DNA of 64,000 nucleotides from Lachnospiraceae bacterium P6B14 (GCA_000687695.1 JHWZ01000004.1:157237-221236); one strand, 5' to 3'. Counted from the stretch's first letter, positions 33,793 to 42,588 are shown. Numbers and translations are program-made. The notes: generated from the letters alone by a model not told the origin.

Positions 33793-36210
33793 TTATTTAT
33801 CGTGGATTAGTGTCATTTTTCCCAACAGTTGTCCGAGTGCGATTCCTCCATCCGTACATGGCACTTTCTCATTCAGATAAATATCATGTCCTCTGCTCTT
33901 TAACATCGGAATCAAAAGGCGCAAAAGCAGGCTGTTGCACATGCATCCCCCACTCAGTGCCACAGTTTGAGCGTGGTCGGATATAACACCGATTATCCCT
34001 GAGGTCGCCTCTGCGATTGCCATATGGAACATGAAAGCGAGCTCATCCGCATCCTCTCCGTACAGCATCGCCTTCGCCAACTGAGCCATCATGTACACGC
34101 TGTCCGCAACATACACTCCGCCCTCAACCTTCATCGGCGCCCATATCGATGAGACGTTTTCTTTTGATCTCTCATAATACCTTTCGGCTGCAGCCTGCAG
34201 CTTCATGGCACACTCGCCCTCATGCGTATTTTCGTAACAGATTCCGAGGAGAGAGCTGACCGCGTCAAAGAGTCTTCCCATCGATGAGCTCATCACCGTG
34301 TTGATACCGGCTTCGATCGCTTTTTTCGTGATGTCATATGCATTCAGATCACCGACCGTTGCGTCAACCTCGCCATCCGTCAAAAGACCTCTTTTTTCAG
34401 CCTCGATCAGATACGCATAAAGAGCGACGTTCGCATCCTTGGCCGCAGCATCTCCTCCGGTCATCATGATCGCAGAAAAATGTCCCCGTCTTTCGTACCC
34501 TTTTTTATTGATTCTGAAAATCTCGGAGCCCCAGATGGTTCCGTCGTCACCATAGCCGGTCCCGTCAAATGCTACTCCGGTGACATCACCCTTTATCGCG
34601 TGCTCAGCGATCACCGATGCGATGTGAGCGACATGATGCTGGATTTTTGCCGGTTGACTATACGCCTCCTCAGTCTTTTTTACAGAAACATATCCGGGAT
34701 GCTTATCACATACAGCTTCCGTCGGATTTATACCCGTAAGACTCTCGAGTAGCTTGATGCTTTCCTCTCTTTTTTCCGTACATCTGACATCATCGAGATC
34801 TCCGAAGTGCGCAGACAGATATGCCATATTTTTGCGTCCGAGTGCGAATACGTTTTTCAGATCAGCACCGGCAGCAAACATATCGCACGGAAGCTCTACA
34901 GGCATCTCGATCGGCATGGGAACTGACCCTCTTGCGCGTCTCAATATCTGAACGTACTTTGCACCTGCCGCCTCAGTTACCTGATATACCGAGTCATCCT
35001 GACCGTTTACAATATCTCTGTCATGAGTGAGAACTGCGTCAATCCATCCCTCACGCATTGCCTCGATCATCGGCTCATCTGTTGTTGCTATCGGCTCTCC
35101 ACCGCGGTTTCCGCTGGTCATAACCAGCGTACCGAGTTCATTTAAAAGCAATATCTGGAGCGGGTTACACGGAAGCATCGCTCCTACTCTCGGATACCCT
35201 CCGCAGACAGCCACCGCAAAGTCCATCCCTGCTTTTTTATTCAAAAGAACTATCGGTCTTTCGGGTGATGTAAGTATTCTTAATTCGGTATCGGAAACAT
35301 GCGCCATCTCACGTATGGCATCTATGTTTTTAAACATAACCGCAAACGGTTTGTTATCCCTGTTCTTATACTGTCTGAGTTTCTCTCCTGCCTCCTCCGA
35401 ATACGGATCGAAGCAAAAATGAAAACCACCGATATCCTTTACCGCAACGATACCGCCGTTTTTCAGGATATCAACAGCTGAAACTAAAGCAGCATCCGAT
35501 AACTGCACTGCTTCTGTATTCTGTTCTTCATCTGCTCTTGTAGTAAGTCTCACCTTCGGCCCGCACTCTTCGCATGCGATGGTCTGGGCGTGCCGTCTGA
35601 TATCGCCGGGTCTTTTATACTCCTTTGCGCACTTTGAGCAAAGTTCAAAATCCGCCATCGAGGTTCTCTCTCTGTCATACGGGAGATCCTTCATGATCGA
35701 GAATCTCGGGCCGCAGGCGGTACAGCTGATAAACGGATATCTGTATCTCCTGTTCATCGGATCGGTCAGCTCAGCCTCGCATCTGTCACAGGTCGCTATA
35801 TCCGGTGGCAAAAATCTGATCTCGTCATCCAGGCTTTCGCTCGGGATGATCTCCATTCCGCCGGCATCCCCGACCCTTCCGGCGTCCCCGGTCGCTCCGG
35901 CTTCTCCGACACGACCGGCGTCCGCCACAATTCCGCCGGCATTCATAACTGTGCCTGATGTGGATAAATCCTGCGTATCCTCCACCCTTTTTATCTCTAT
36001 TCGATCTACCCGGGCACCCGGTATTTGACACGACGAAAGGCGCTGGATGAACTCATCCAACGCCTCATCATTACTGGATGCCGTACGTACCTTCACAATT
36101 CCGCCGGCATTCATAACTGTGCCTGAAATGGATAAATCCTGCGCCGCCTCCGCGACGAACGGACGAAATCCGACTCCCTGCACTAAACCATAAATGGTTA
36201 TCTCACGCAT
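33793..36210 (-). CDS. hypF: carbamoyltransferase HypF with an extra repeat insertion
   Basis: An 805-residue enzyme making the cyanide precursor by carbamoylating HypE. An acylphosphatase domain (1-~75, YGLVQGVGFRPFV) comes first. Then come zinc fingers (CDRCEAEL, CTACGPRFS, CSKCAKEY, CEECGP), a YrdC-like domain (KDIGGFHF, MTSGNRGGEPIATTDEPM) and a Kae1-like C-terminal domain (HHVAHIASVIAEH, FDGTGYGDDGTIWG, LSGGCMCNSLL). Between acylphosphatase and zinc fingers is an unusual insert: residues 80-95 repeat residues 24-39 (15 of 16 identical), followed by a Gly/Ala/Asp-rich stretch (96-118). AGGAG lies 10 bases before the ATG at 36210; an ATG overlapping the upstream stop region is less likely. 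Confidence 0.95.
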   Translation of the reverse strand: MREITIYGLVQGVGFRPFVAEAAQDLSISGTVMNAGGIVKVRTASSNDEALDEFIQRLSSCQIPGARVDRIEIKRVEDTQDLSTSGTVMNAGGIVADAGRVGEAGATGDAGRVGDAGGMEIIPSESLDDEIRFLPPDIATCDRCEAELTDPMNRRYRYPFISCTACGPRFSIMKDLPYDRERTSMADFELCSKCAKEYKRPGDIRRHAQTIACEECGPKVRLTTRADEEQNTEAVQLSDAALVSAVDILKNGGIVAVKDIGGFHFCFDPYSEEAGEKLRQYKNRDNKPFAVMFKNIDAIREMAHVSDTELRILTSPERPIVLLNKKAGMDFAVAVCGGYPRVGAMLPCNPLQILLLNELGTLVMTSGNRGGEPIATTDEPMIEAMREGWIDAVLTHDRDIVNGQDDSVYQVTEAAGAKYVQILRRARGSVPMPIEMPVELPCDMFAAGADLKNVFALGRKNMAYLSAHFGDLDDVRCTEKREESIKLLESLTGINPTEAVCDKHPGYVSVKKTEEAYSQPAKIQHHVAHIASVIAEHAIKGDVTGVAFDGTGYGDDGTIWGSEIFRINKKGYERRGHFSAIMMTGGDAAAKDANVALYAYLIEAEKRGLLTDGEVDATVGDLNAYDITKKAIEAGINTVMSSSMGRLFDAVSSLLGICYENTHEGECAMKLQAAAERYYERSKENVSSIWAPMKVEGGVYVADSVYMMAQLAKAMLYGEDADELAFMFHMAIAEATSGIIGVISDHAQTVALSGGCMCNSLLLRLLIPMLKSRGHDIYLNEKVPCTDGGIALGQLLGKMTLIHDK
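35926..36143. repeat. 50-bp direct repeat within hypF
   Basis: 35926-35975 and 36094-36143 are identical except for two adjacent bases. They are in frame and encode the duplicated QDLS(I/T)SGTVMNAGGIV segment. Next to the inner copy is a short degenerate repeat encoding DAGRVG-type units. Confidence 0.9.
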
Positions 36211-36235
36211 CTTATTCTTTCTCCTGCGACTGTCC

Positions 36236-36706
36236 TCAAGACTCATCCTCGCCACCCTCTGCTGCCTTCGCTGCCGCTGCTCTCTCTGCTTCTTCCTTAG
36301 CCTTCTTCGCAGCTGCTGCCTTCTCAGCGAGCTCAGCTCTCTTCTTAGCCTCAGCCTCCAGAACCTCAGGTGACTTTGTATATGTCACACGTCCCTTCTC
36401 CGGTCCCGGCGTCTGGTATCCGCTGATCATATGAAGACATTTCTTCGGACACTTCTCAACACAATAACCGCAGGCGATACAATCAAACCTGTCAATCGAC
36501 CACGTACCCTTGATCTTGTCTACCGTCAACGTCCCACACGGACAGCATCTCGTACAGAGACCGCATCCGATACACTCGTCAATCGTTATTTCGATATGAC
36601 CGCGTGCCCTCTCGGGATACTCATACGGCTCAAAAGGATAGCTTGTTGTAACCGGCTTTTTGAAAAGGTTTTTCAATGTCGCCGGTGCAAACTTCATTAC
36701 ACCCAT
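36236..36706 (-). CDS. echF: Ech hydrogenase ferredoxin-like subunit EchF
   Basis: A 156-residue protein with two [4Fe-4S] motifs, CIGCGLCTRCCP and CIACGYCVEKCP, in the NuoI/HycF layout. It passes electrons between ferredoxin and the hydrogenase small subunit. The N-terminus (FAPATLKNLFKKPVTTSYP) is typical of this subunit. The last ~45 residues are an Ala/Lys/Glu-rich helix (AEAKKRAELAEKAAAAKKAK), not part of the family core. GGAG lies 7 bases before the ATG. It follows echE and precedes hypF, whose start region overlaps its end. Confidence 0.92.
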   Translation of the reverse strand: MGVMKFAPATLKNLFKKPVTTSYPFEPYEYPERARGHIEITIDECIGCGLCTRCCPCGTLTVDKIKGTWSIDRFDCIACGYCVEKCPKKCLHMISGYQTPGPEKGRVTYTKSPEVLEAEAKKRAELAEKAAAAKKAKEEAERAAAAKAAEGGEDES

Positions 36707-36718
36707 TTTCTCTCTCCT

Positions 36719-37801
36719 TTATCTCTCTGTACACGATACACACGGATCGATCGTAAGGATCAAAAGCCCCACATCCGCGAGCTCTGTATTTTTCAACATC
36801 TCACACAGACCCGGAAGGTTCGCAAAGGTTGGGGTGCGGATTCGCATCCTCTCTACGAACGGCTTTCCGCAAGCCTTCACATAGTAAACCGCCTCACCTC
36901 TGGGCTGCTCGACTCTCATGAAGTACTCACCGTCAGGATTGCCCTTTACAGGCACTGCCAGCTCATCAGATGCCGGGATCTTTGCGATCGCCTGACGAAG
37001 CAGATCGATAGACTGAAAAATCTCAAGCACTCTGCACTTGCATCTCGCATAGCAGTCGCCCTCATGGCTCACGATCGGCTCGAAATCCAGATCCGGATAA
37101 GCAGCATAACCAAGCTTTCTCATATCCGAGTAGATACCGCTCGCTCTTCCGAACGGACCGCAGCAGCCGAGTTCATGCGCCTGCTCCTTGGTCAGAACAC
37201 CGACTCCAACGAGACGTGACTGTACTGAGTAGTCCTCCAAAAATGTCTTGCTGAGGACCTCTAACTCCTCCTCAACCTCATCCAGAGTCGAAAGGATGAT
37301 CTTCATCTGGTCATCCGTGATATCCTTGATCACACCACCGACGCAGTTAACCGAGAAGATAAGTCTTCCGCCACTGGTCATCTCCTGGAGATCGAGAACC
37401 TTCTCTCTTACTCTCCATGCCTGATAAAACAGGTTCTCAAAACCGAAACCGTCTGCGAGCAGTCCCAACCACAACAGGTGTGAATGCATACGTCCGAGCT
37501 CTGCCCATATCGTACGCAGGTACTTTGCTCTGTCAGGAATCTCAACTCCAAAGATGTGCTCTACGGTCTCGCAGTATCCCATACCATGCTGGAACGAGCA
37601 GATACCGCAGGTACGCTCAGCCACATAGGTGAGCTGATTGAAATCGCGCTTTGTTACGAGGCTCTCGAGTCCTCTGTGGATGAATCCTATAGAAGGTATA
37701 GCCTCAACTATTTTTTCATCCTCAACTACTAAGTCGAGATGTATAGGCTCCGGCAGAACCGGATGCTGAGGACCGAAAGGAATAACACTCTTTTTAGCCA
37801 T
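36719..37801 (-). CDS. echE: Ech [NiFe]-hydrogenase large subunit EchE
   Basis: A 360-residue group 4 hydrogenase large subunit. The two nickel-binding motifs are RTCGICSFQHG (Cys65, Cys68) and DPCVSCTER at the very C-terminus (Cys354, Cys357). Conserved FGPQHPVLPEPIHLDL and GFIHRGLE are near the start. The chain stops three residues after the last Cys, so there is no extension for a maturation protease; Ech-type enzymes are known to lack one. The start follows AGGAGG at 9 bases (ATG at 37801) and overlaps the end of echD by 8 bases. Confidence 0.95.
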   Translation of the reverse strand: MAKKSVIPFGPQHPVLPEPIHLDLVVEDEKIVEAIPSIGFIHRGLESLVTKRDFNQLTYVAERTCGICSFQHGMGYCETVEHIFGVEIPDRAKYLRTIWAELGRMHSHLLWLGLLADGFGFENLFYQAWRVREKVLDLQEMTSGGRLIFSVNCVGGVIKDITDDQMKIILSTLDEVEEELEVLSKTFLEDYSVQSRLVGVGVLTKEQAHELGCCGPFGRASGIYSDMRKLGYAAYPDLDFEPIVSHEGDCYARCKCRVLEIFQSIDLLRQAIAKIPASDELAVPVKGNPDGEYFMRVEQPRGEAVYYVKACGKPFVERMRIRTPTFANLPGLCEMLKNTELADVGLLILTIDPCVSCTER

Positions 37802-38207
37802 TATTCTGATCCTCCTCTCCCTTTGTCTCAGCCTTCGCTGCATCCTTCTCAGGGCCCAGCGGCTGCTCGACTTTTATTCTGTAGAGCTTATCCTTGTAAT
37901 CGAGTGAGATCATTTTTATCTTCACTCCGAAAAGCTCCTTCATCTCGTTCTCATAGAACACGGCAGGAGGCACGATCTCCGTGATAGACGGAACCTCCAC
38001 ATCGGTATCGATCACAAGTCTCAGTGTCGTATACTGATAACTCTTATCTTCAGCGAAGGAATAGCTCAGCTCGAACTTCTCATCGATGAAAGCAGCGCAT
38101 GCCTGCGAAAGACGGTATCCGTCCTTTTTCAGTTTCATTACCTTCGGAAGGAGCTCGCCTACCTCGATCTGCTCGATTATCTCATCAGGATGTATAACCT
38201 CAGACAT
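37794..38207 (-). CDS. echD: Ech hydrogenase subunit EchD (NuoC-like)
   Basis: A 137-residue homologue of the 30-kDa (NuoC) subunit. It has YTTLRLVIDTDVEVPSITEIVP and AVFYENEMKELFGVKI, the usual FYENEM-E-LFG pattern, and ends in an acidic/Lys tail (KDAAKAETKGEEDQNNG). It overlaps both echC and echE by 8 bases, so translation of the three is coupled. Confidence 0.9.
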   Translation of the reverse strand: MSEVIHPDEIIEQIEVGELLPKVMKLKKDGYRLSQACAAFIDEKFELSYSFAEDKSYQYTTLRLVIDTDVEVPSITEIVPPAVFYENEMKELFGVKIKMISLDYKDKLYRIKVEQPLGPEKDAAKAETKGEEDQNNG

Positions 38208-38679
38208 CTGCCTTCACCTCACTCTCCTCCGGCTTGATACCGTGTTTTTTATTGTACTTATGCTCATCCAATCTTTTCTGGAAAAGCTCGACAGCCTGTA
38301 CCACGCCGTCGATGATAGCCTGCGGACGTGCTGCACAGCCCGGCACATAGATGTCTACCGGGATAACCGAGTCAGCTCCTCCGAGGATGTTGTAGCAATC
38401 CTTAAAAATACCACCGGTGCACGCACAAACTCCTACTGCAACCACTACCTTAGGTCTCGGCATCTGGTCATAGAGCTGCTTTACAACAGGCGCATTCTGC
38501 TCATTTATTCCGCCTGTGATCATGAAGATATCAGCCTGCATCGGGTCACCCGTATTCATCACGCCGAAACGCTCAGCATCATATACGGGAGTCAGTGCAG
38601 CCAGCACCTCGATATCACATCCGTTACAACTACTGCCATCATAATGGAGCAGCCACGGGGATCTTTTTATATTTGCCAT
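38200..38679 (-). CDS. echC: Ech hydrogenase small subunit EchC (NuoB-like)
   Basis: A 159-residue small subunit holding the proximal [4Fe-4S] cluster. Cluster cysteines are visible in DGSSCNGCDIEVLAAL (Cys18, Cys21), VGVCACTGG and YVPGCAARPQAII. The tail after residue ~135 is basic then acidic. It lies 28 bases after echB. Confidence 0.94.
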   Translation of the reverse strand: MANIKRSPWLLHYDGSSCNGCDIEVLAALTPVYDAERFGVMNTGDPMQADIFMITGGINEQNAPVVKQLYDQMPRPKVVVAVGVCACTGGIFKDCYNILGGADSVIPVDIYVPGCAARPQAIIDGVVQAVELFQKRLDEHKYNKKHGIKPEESEVKADV

Positions 38680-38707
38680 TTCTACCTCCTATATTCGCGT
38701 GAGGCTC

Positions 38708-39583
38708 TCAACGCATGATCATTAAAATAATCAGGTTTACTCCTGCCGAAAGTGCCGTAACACCCCAGCTGAGCTTTATCATCATGTCCCACTTAACTCG
38801 CGCTGATGTGTTGTCGATCAGGATCTCAATGAAGTATGTGACGAGCACAACTCCTATTGCGATCGGGATACTCCACCAGGTCGAATTGATGATGTAGAGT
38901 CCAACGACACCCATCAAAAATACATTCTCGTACCACTCTGTCACCTGGAACATCGCGAGGTTTCTCGCACCCATCTCCGTGGTCAGACCCTTGACGAGCT
39001 CCTGATGCATATGATGCGAGGTCGAAAGGTCGAAAGGTGACTTTCTCATTTTTATCGTCAGTATAAATACAAACGCTATAAAGAATCCCGGCAAAAATGT
39101 TATCGCTGACCAGTTTGATGTAGCGATCTCACTTACGTTAAATGTTCCCTCTGCGAGGTAGAATCCAACACATGTAAGCAGCACTGCCGGCTCATACGCG
39201 AGCATCTGTACCAGCTCTCTGTTCGCGCCCATCGTTGAGTACGGTGTAGATGTAACCATCGCCGCGAAGTAAAGGAATGTCGCTCCGGTACTCATTACGA
39301 AGAAGCACATCAGGATATCCGTTCCCGCAAAGAACATCACTCCCGTCACTACTATCATCACAAAGTATGATATCAGGAAGAACATCTGCGAGCGGCTGAC
39401 GATGATGACCTGCTTTGAAAACAGCTTGATCACATCGTAGAACGGCTGCAAAAGCGACGGTCCCACACGTCTCTGCATACGAGCACTTATTTTTCTGTCT
39501 ATACCCTCAAGGAGGCCTCCGATAAGCGGAGCCAAAAGTACGTATGCCACCATAAGGATAATCTTTGTAACTGTTATACTCAT
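38708..39583 (-). CDS. echB: Ech hydrogenase membrane subunit EchB (NuoH-like)
   Basis: A 291-residue, about eight-helix proton- or sodium-pathway subunit. Family marks are LIGGLLEGIDRKISARMQRRVGPSLLQPFYDVIKLF near the first loop (only key part: R-x-Q-R-R-x-G-P at about 37-43), ANRELVQMLAYEP, and KMRKSPFDLSTSHHMHQELVKG (PFD with the conserved Glu). It overlaps echA by four bases. Confidence 0.94.
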   Translation of the reverse strand: MSITVTKIILMVAYVLLAPLIGGLLEGIDRKISARMQRRVGPSLLQPFYDVIKLFSKQVIIVSRSQMFFLISYFVMIVVTGVMFFAGTDILMCFFVMSTGATFLYFAAMVTSTPYSTMGANRELVQMLAYEPAVLLTCVGFYLAEGTFNVSEIATSNWSAITFLPGFFIAFVFILTIKMRKSPFDLSTSHHMHQELVKGLTTEMGARNLAMFQVTEWYENVFLMGVVGLYIINSTWWSIPIAIGVVLVTYFIEILIDNTSARVKWDMMIKLSWGVTALSAGVNLIILMIMR

Positions 39584-41514
39584 GACAACGCACCTCCTAT
39601 GATATAGACCATCATCACGATAAGCACTGCCATCGTGAATATCTGAGACGGCTTCATCAGCTTTCGCTTGCCGACCAGGTCTTTATAATAATGGTTTGAT
39701 AACCAAAGTGTCTTCCTCTCGCCGAAGGAATCAACGAAGGAACGGTTATCACCATAGTTGACACCATTCATGTAAGAATCTTTTCTGTTGTATGTCATGA
39801 TCTTTCTCGAGTACAGATAAGCAAATACCGGCACCGCGAACACCAAAAGGATGATGATCACAAGTACGATCAGAACCTCCATCGGGAGCACGTTCATAGA
39901 CACGCCGAAGTTCTCACTGACGAGTGGATTTACAAACACGCTTGAAAGCAGCGGGAACAATGCGCACAAAAGCAGCATCAGTACCGCGTGTATCGTTAAC
40001 GATACCATCTCATTTTTCTTTGTAACATCCTTGATCTTTTCCTCGGTAAGGTGGGTATGGCTCACGAGCTTACCCATCCATTTGGTCCAGTACAGTGAAG
40101 TCGTCGCTGAACCGAAACAGATAAACAGAACGAGCATGATATTTCGCTCGTCGACAGACGCTCTGAGCGCCGACCATTTTGAGATCAGCATACCGAACGG
40201 CGCGAGGAACATACCGGCAATACCGATAAACATGAACGCCGCCAGCTTCGGCATGATATACAGAAGTCCGTGCATATCCTCAACATCCCTCGAGTGGAGC
40301 GAGTTCTCTGTGGCACCGACATCCTGGAAAAGAAGCGATTTACTGATCGCGTGGAATATCATCAAAAATACTCCGGCCCACATGGTTTCAGGTGTACCGA
40401 CTCCGGCACAGGCCACCATCAGACCGAGGTTTGATATAGTCGAGAATGCGAGTATTTTTTTACCGTCACTCTGTGCGATAGCCATCAGCGATGTCGCAAG
40501 GAAGGTGAAACCTCCGATGAGGGCTATCAGGTTTCCTGTCGTGGTTCCGGTCATCGCCGGTGACAGTCTGAGAAGCACATATATTCCGGCCTTGACCATC
40601 GTCGCCGAGTGCAAAAGTGCTGACGACGGCGTCGGTGCGACCATGGCTCCGATAAGCCAGGTAGAGAACGGCAGCTGTGCCGCCTTGGTCAGAGCCGCAA
40701 AGGCTATCAGCGCAACCGCTATCGTCGCGACGGATCCGTGCGAGTTCTCGCACATACGAACCAGGCCCGAAAGTGAAACCGTATGCATGTTGAGTGCAAA
40801 ATAGATGATACCAACCGCGAGGGCACATCCTCCGAGAAGGTTCATCCACAGAGCGCGGAACGAGTTCGTGATGGCTTCCTTTTCTCTCGTGTATCCGATA
40901 AGAAGGAAAGAGCACACGCTCGTAAGCTCCCAGAAGAAATCGATCCAAAGCAGACTCTCGGAAAGAACGAATCCGAACATCGCCGAGAGAAATAAAAACA
41001 GCAGCATAAAGAAGTAGTATCTCCTGTCCTCTACGTCCTTATGATGCTTGTGATAGCCGTGCATATATCCGACGGCGTATATTACAATGAGTCCACCGAT
41101 CACTCCGACTATGATGCACATAAGTACGGAGAGACGGTCAATACGAATATGAGCAATCTCAGTAAGCTTTACACCCGAGAACTCGAGCCAAACCATGCCG
41201 GCTGTCGGGATGATCGAAAGAAGTGATACCCAATACTTCTTATATTTAAAGCTCAAAAATACCACGACAAACATCAGCAGTATCTCTGCTGCAAGTATCG
41301 CGTAGTCAGCTATCTCTGTCTCCACATAAAGTGTGATCGGCTTCGAACCGCCATCGATCCACATCCATGTGAGATATCCCACTCCGATCATGATAAAGAT
41401 CGATCCGATGTATGCGATCACGGCACGTACATTGCTCTTTCTGACCACAAACATTAAAAAAGCGATCACCAACGGAAAGATGATCAGAAACGGAACAACC
41501 GGTAAATTACCCAT
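39580..41514 (-). CDS. echA: Ech hydrogenase membrane subunit EchA (NuoL/MrpA-like)
   Basis: A 644-residue antiporter-like subunit with about 14-16 helices. It contains the family core LLWIDFFWELTSVCSFLLIGY with the key Glu, AALTKAAQLPFSTWLIGAM, TPSSALLHSATMVKAGIYVLLR and HAISKSLLFQDVGATENS (conserved His/Lys). The last ~60 residues, with a soluble loop naming MNGVNYGDNRSF, end in one more helix. It is the first gene of the operon. AGGAGG is 5-6 bases upstream of the ATG. Confidence 0.94.
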   Translation of the reverse strand: MGNLPVVPFLIIFPLVIAFLMFVVRKSNVRAVIAYIGSIFIMIGVGYLTWMWIDGGSKPITLYVETEIADYAILAAEILLMFVVVFLSFKYKKYWVSLLSIIPTAGMVWLEFSGVKLTEIAHIRIDRLSVLMCIIVGVIGGLIVIYAVGYMHGYHKHHKDVEDRRYYFFMLLFLFLSAMFGFVLSESLLWIDFFWELTSVCSFLLIGYTREKEAITNSFRALWMNLLGGCALAVGIIYFALNMHTVSLSGLVRMCENSHGSVATIAVALIAFAALTKAAQLPFSTWLIGAMVAPTPSSALLHSATMVKAGIYVLLRLSPAMTGTTTGNLIALIGGFTFLATSLMAIAQSDGKKILAFSTISNLGLMVACAGVGTPETMWAGVFLMIFHAISKSLLFQDVGATENSLHSRDVEDMHGLLYIMPKLAAFMFIGIAGMFLAPFGMLISKWSALRASVDERNIMLVLFICFGSATTSLYWTKWMGKLVSHTHLTEEKIKDVTKKNEMVSLTIHAVLMLLLCALFPLLSSVFVNPLVSENFGVSMNVLPMEVLIVLVIIILLVFAVPVFAYLYSRKIMTYNRKDSYMNGVNYGDNRSFVDSFGERKTLWLSNHYYKDLVGKRKLMKPSQIFTMAVLIVMMVYIIGGALS

Positions 41515-41546
41515 ATTATCCTCCTAGATTAATTACATTTATTCGT

Positions 41547-41606
41547 AAGATATCACAAGATATCCGAAAACACTTTCAACATTCTACATGATATCGGATA
41601 TCTTGT
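41547..41606. promoter_or_regulatory. four-site GATATC operator around the ech promoter
   Basis: GATATC occurs at 41549-41554, 41559-41564, 41590-41595 and 41597-41602. ACAAGATATCCGA (41555-41567) is an exact inverted repeat of TCGGATATCTTGT (41594-41606). One pair lies on the -35/spacer of the ech promoter and the other just downstream of the expected start site. This is the arrangement expected for a dimeric repressor acting at two sites. The regulator is not known. Confidence 0.65.
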
Positions 41607-41609
41607 CAA
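41581..41609 (-). promoter_or_regulatory. promoter of the ech-hypF operon
   Basis: On the minus strand TTGACA (41609-41604) and TAGAAT (41586-41581) are separated by 17 bases. The predicted start near 41574 gives a ~60-nt leader to echA. It begins 14 bases after the AraC-family gene, with no terminator between. Confidence 0.82.
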
Positions 41610-41622
41610 TGATATTTTTGCA

Positions 41623-42387
41623 TTATCTGTAATATCTGAGCCTGTACTGCTTCGGTGTTATTTTCATCTGCTCACGAAAGACCTTGATGAAGTGTGAGTT
41701 CGATCCGAAACCGAGACCTGTAGCGATCTGAGTCAGGGTGTAGTTCGACTCCTTGAGCATGGTCGATGCCACTGCCACTCTCTGATCTCTCACATAATCC
41801 TGCACGGTAGTGCCGGTCTCCTCGTGGAATCTCGTCGCAAGATAATTCGGTGAGAGGCTCACAGCCTTTCCTATATCCTTGAGCATGAGCTTGGTGTGGA
41901 GATTCTCTCTGATGTACTCCATGGCCTGTGCGATCGAACGGCTTATCTTGGCGCGTCCCTTCTCTTCAGCCTTCTCACTCTCCTCTATAAACTCCTTGCT
42001 CTCCTGCACCTTTCTGGTGAAATCAAGGAACATGATCGTATGGAGCTCATCGACGGACTCTATGGTCTTGCAGTCATCCATACGGCTTATATAAAGATTC
42101 TTCAGAGCTGTCGCAGCCTCTGTCTGCATTCCTCCCTGCATGGCAAAAAAAGCTGCCATCGTCGTCGATGACACAAAAAGAAATTTCTTATTCATCAGTT
42201 CATCGTTTGAGAGCTTGTCTCCCTCGACGCTGTCGATAAGTGCTTTGCAGCTCATCACGCCTTCGATGTTTCCATCCCTCAGACTGTAATACGGGATCAT
42301 CGCAAAGCTCGGAATCCTTTTCTCCTTCTGATCTTCTTTCTCCTCGCTCTCGTCGCGAAGGTATTCGAGATAGATCGGTTCTTCCAT
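41623..42387 (-). CDS. AraC-family transcriptional regulator
   Basis: A 254-residue protein. The last ~100 residues are a double helix-turn-helix of the AraC/XylS type: AMEYIRENLHTKLMLKDIGKAVSLSPNYLATRFHEE and YTLTQIATGLGFGSNSHFIKVFREQMKITPKQYR (quoted here as the two HTH regions at ~155-190 and ~215-248). The N-terminal ~140 residues have YYSLRDGNIEGVMSCKALID and are not recognised; they may bind a signal. The start at 42387 is set by AGGAGG 8 bases upstream. It ends 14 bases before the ech promoter and in the same direction, so it is a candidate regulator of ech. Confidence 0.9.
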   Translation of the reverse strand: MEEPIYLEYLRDESEEKEDQKEKRIPSFAMIPYYSLRDGNIEGVMSCKALIDSVEGDKLSNDELMNKKFLFVSSTTMAAFFAMQGGMQTEAATALKNLYISRMDDCKTIESVDELHTIMFLDFTRKVQESKEFIEESEKAEEKGRAKISRSIAQAMEYIRENLHTKLMLKDIGKAVSLSPNYLATRFHEETGTTVQDYVRDQRVAVASTMLKESNYTLTQIATGLGFGSNSHFIKVFREQMKITPKQYRLRYYR

Positions 42388-42448
42388 CCGGTCATCCTCC
42401 TTAATGTAAAGTATCATATATCAATGCTTTTCTTATAACAGCATATCT

Positions 42449-42476
42449 ATTATATCATAATTCACCGATAAATCAA
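42449..42476 (-). promoter_or_regulatory. promoter of the AraC-family gene
   Basis: On the minus strand TTGATT (42476-42471) and TATAAT (42454-42449) have a 16-base spacer, about 60 bases before the start codon. The 42388-42588 gap otherwise holds only the terminator of the upstream gene. Confidence 0.7.
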
Positions 42477-42522
42477 CAACTACATCCATGCCCCACTGCG
42501 TGAAATAGCACAAAATAGCGGT

Positions 42523-42559
42523 CAAAAAAAGAGACCCGACTTCGTTATACGAAATCAGG
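42523..42559 (-). terminator. terminator of the secreted-protein pair
   Basis: CCTGATTTCG and CGAAGTCGGG pair over 10 bp with two G-U pairs and a 5-base loop, followed leftward by TCTCTTTTTTT. An outer CCCGAA/TTTCAGGG element precedes it. Confidence 0.85.
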
Positions 42560-42588
42560 CCCCTGAAATTCGGGTTTTGTTTCAGTTC

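Noticed and set aside
36719..36760. EchE C-terminal truncation or frameshift
   Set aside because: Ech-type large subunits naturally end shortly after the last nickel-binding Cys motif; the frame and downstream gene spacing are normal.
40466..40948. 160-codon minus-strand ORF inside echA in another frame
   Set aside because: Lies wholly within the well-supported echA frame and has no family resemblance or ribosome binding site.
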